6,700 nt of DNA, from the NCBI GenBank assembly GCA_024639415.1, contig JAHEIK010000212.1, forward strand, positions 1 through 6,700, read 5' to 3'. Below, piece by piece: positions 6,176 to 6,700 of the stretch. The DNA is from Planctomycetota bacterium. Its GTDB lineage: Bacteria > Planctomycetota > PLA2 > JAEUHO01. Each line of letters starts with the position of its first letter. Position 1 is the first letter of the stretch. A program made the translations under genes and the position numbers. The notes under the pieces were generated by a model. The model did no database searches, was not told the origin of the DNA, and saw only the letters and a list, made by a program, of their open reading frames with translations.

Positions 6176-6700
6176 TCACTCCTCGGGTAGGTGGCACGCA
6201 CCGAAGTGTCCCTCGGTGTGCTCCTGAAGCCTGGGCGCCTCGGTCGCGCAACGGTCGAACGCCTTCGGGCAGCGGGCGCGGAATGGACACCCCACGATCT
6301 CCTCCGTGGGACTCGGGATCTCTCCCTCGAGGCGGATGCGCTGGCGTGTGTCCTCTACGACGGGATCCGGCACCGGCACGGCCGAGAGCAGCGCCTCGGT
6401 ATAGGGATGCATCGGCTTGGCGTAGATCTCGTCGCGGGTCGCAAGTTCCACGATGCGTCCCAGGTACATGACCGCAACGCGGTCGGACATGTGGCGGACG
6501 ACCGCGAGATTGTGCGCGATGAACAGGTAGGTGAGGCCCAGGCGCTTCTTGAGGTCTTCGAGCAGGTTCATGACCTGCGCCTGCACCGAGACGTCCAGTG
6601 CAGATACCGGCTCGTCGAGCAGGATCACCTCGGGGTCCAGTGCCAGGGCGCGGGCCAGCCCGATGCGCTGGCGCTGGCCGCCGGAGAACTCGTGCGGATA
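6176..6700 (-). CDS. Oligopeptide/dipeptide ABC importer ATP-binding protein (OppF/DppF-like), 5' truncated
   Basis: The C-terminal 174 residues of an importer ATPase; the N-terminus with Walker A lies beyond the window's right edge and the frame is open at 6700. Visible parts, counted from the edge, are the ABC signature FSGGQRQR (5-12), Walker B VILLDEP (25-31), D-loop SALD (33-36) and the H-loop histidine H63 in FIAHNLAVV. The C-terminal oligopeptide-transporter extension follows: HPYTEALLSAVPVPDP, then GEIPSP, then the cysteine-containing GCPFRARCPKAFDRC and a last cysteine in FGACHL. ALLSAVPVPDP resembles OppF more than OppD. This protein would power peptide, or sometimes nickel or sugar, uptake together with two permeases, a binding protein and usually a second ATPase, presumably encoded just upstream on the same strand. 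The TGA at 6178-6176 is 5 bases before ridA. Substrate cannot be decided here. Confidence 0.94.
   Translation of the reverse strand, partial: YPHEFSGGQRQRIGLARALALDPEVILLDEPVSALDVSVQAQVMNLLEDLKKRLGLTYLFIAHNLAVVRHMSDRVAVMYLGRIVELATRDEIYAKPMHPYTEALLSAVPVPDPVVEDTRQRIRLEGEIPSPTEEIVGCPFRARCPKAFDRCATEAPRLQEHTEGHFGACHLPEE
6179..6184 (-). promoter_or_regulatory. Ribosome binding site of ridA inside the end of the ATPase gene
   Basis: The minus strand reads GAGGAG, 8 bases before the ridA ATG. The same bases are the last two sense codons (Glu-Glu) of the upstream ATPase gene, whose TGA stop occupies 6178-6176. This fixes the ridA start at 6170 and suggests translational coupling. Confidence 0.85.

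Noticed and set aside
6171..6290. GTG at 6290 as the ridA start, adding 40 residues
   Set aside because: It would overlap the ATPase gene by over 100 bases. ATG at 6170 has a strong GAGGAG at the right distance and gives the standard RidA length.
1..6700. CRISPR array, tRNA, rRNA, insertion sequence or defence gene cluster
   Set aside because: No regularly spaced repeats, clover-leaf sequence, transposase motif or defence-type gene set was seen in the window.

Overview
The window is GC-rich bacterial DNA (about two thirds G+C by eye, with strong G/C preference at third codon positions). It looks chromosomal rather than phage- or plasmid-derived. An outer-membrane secretin implies a Gram-negative-type envelope. 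A giant Ser/Thr kinase-STAND ATPase-TPR fusion suggests a signalling-rich phylum; the style of the secretin and kinase fits Planctomycetota or a Myxococcota-like lineage, but that is inference and no rRNA is present to test it.

Layout. At 1-698 (+) lies the C-terminal part of a secretin-domain protein, closed by a good intrinsic terminator (762-800). The 428-bp convergent gap 699-1126 has no gene but is dense in foldback DNA: a 12-bp duplication of the secretin's last codons, an 18-bp perfect palindrome, two hairpins around a T-run, and a paired palindromic element. All remaining genes are on the minus strand. In transcription order they are: an oligopeptide/dipeptide ABC importer ATPase (6176-6700, 5' part outside the window); ridA (5778-6170), whose ribosome binding site lies in the last codons of the ATPase gene; a 205-bp gap with a second paired palindromic element; a HAD-IA phosphatase-like hydrolase (4835-5572); and the 1205-residue kinase-ATPase-TPR protein (1127-4744).

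How they fit together. The ATPase and ridA are almost certainly one operon: peptide import supplies amino acids, and RidA removes reactive enamine/imine intermediates of amino-acid catabolism. The HAD and kinase genes are separated from them by the repeat pair and may be transcribed separately. Nothing visible links the HAD enzyme to the kinase beyond a 90-bp gap and shared strand. The secretin belongs to a locus lying to the left.

The most unusual signal is not a gene. Both longer intergenic gaps carry two REP-like units each, made of GTAG followed by an 8-bp stem beginning GGGC, arranged as inverted pairs with the GTAG ends facing each other. This matches the known REP/REPIN architecture mobilised by RAYT (TnpA-REP) transposases. 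No defence island, CRISPR array, tRNA or insertion sequence was found, and I see no clear previously undescribed multi-gene system.
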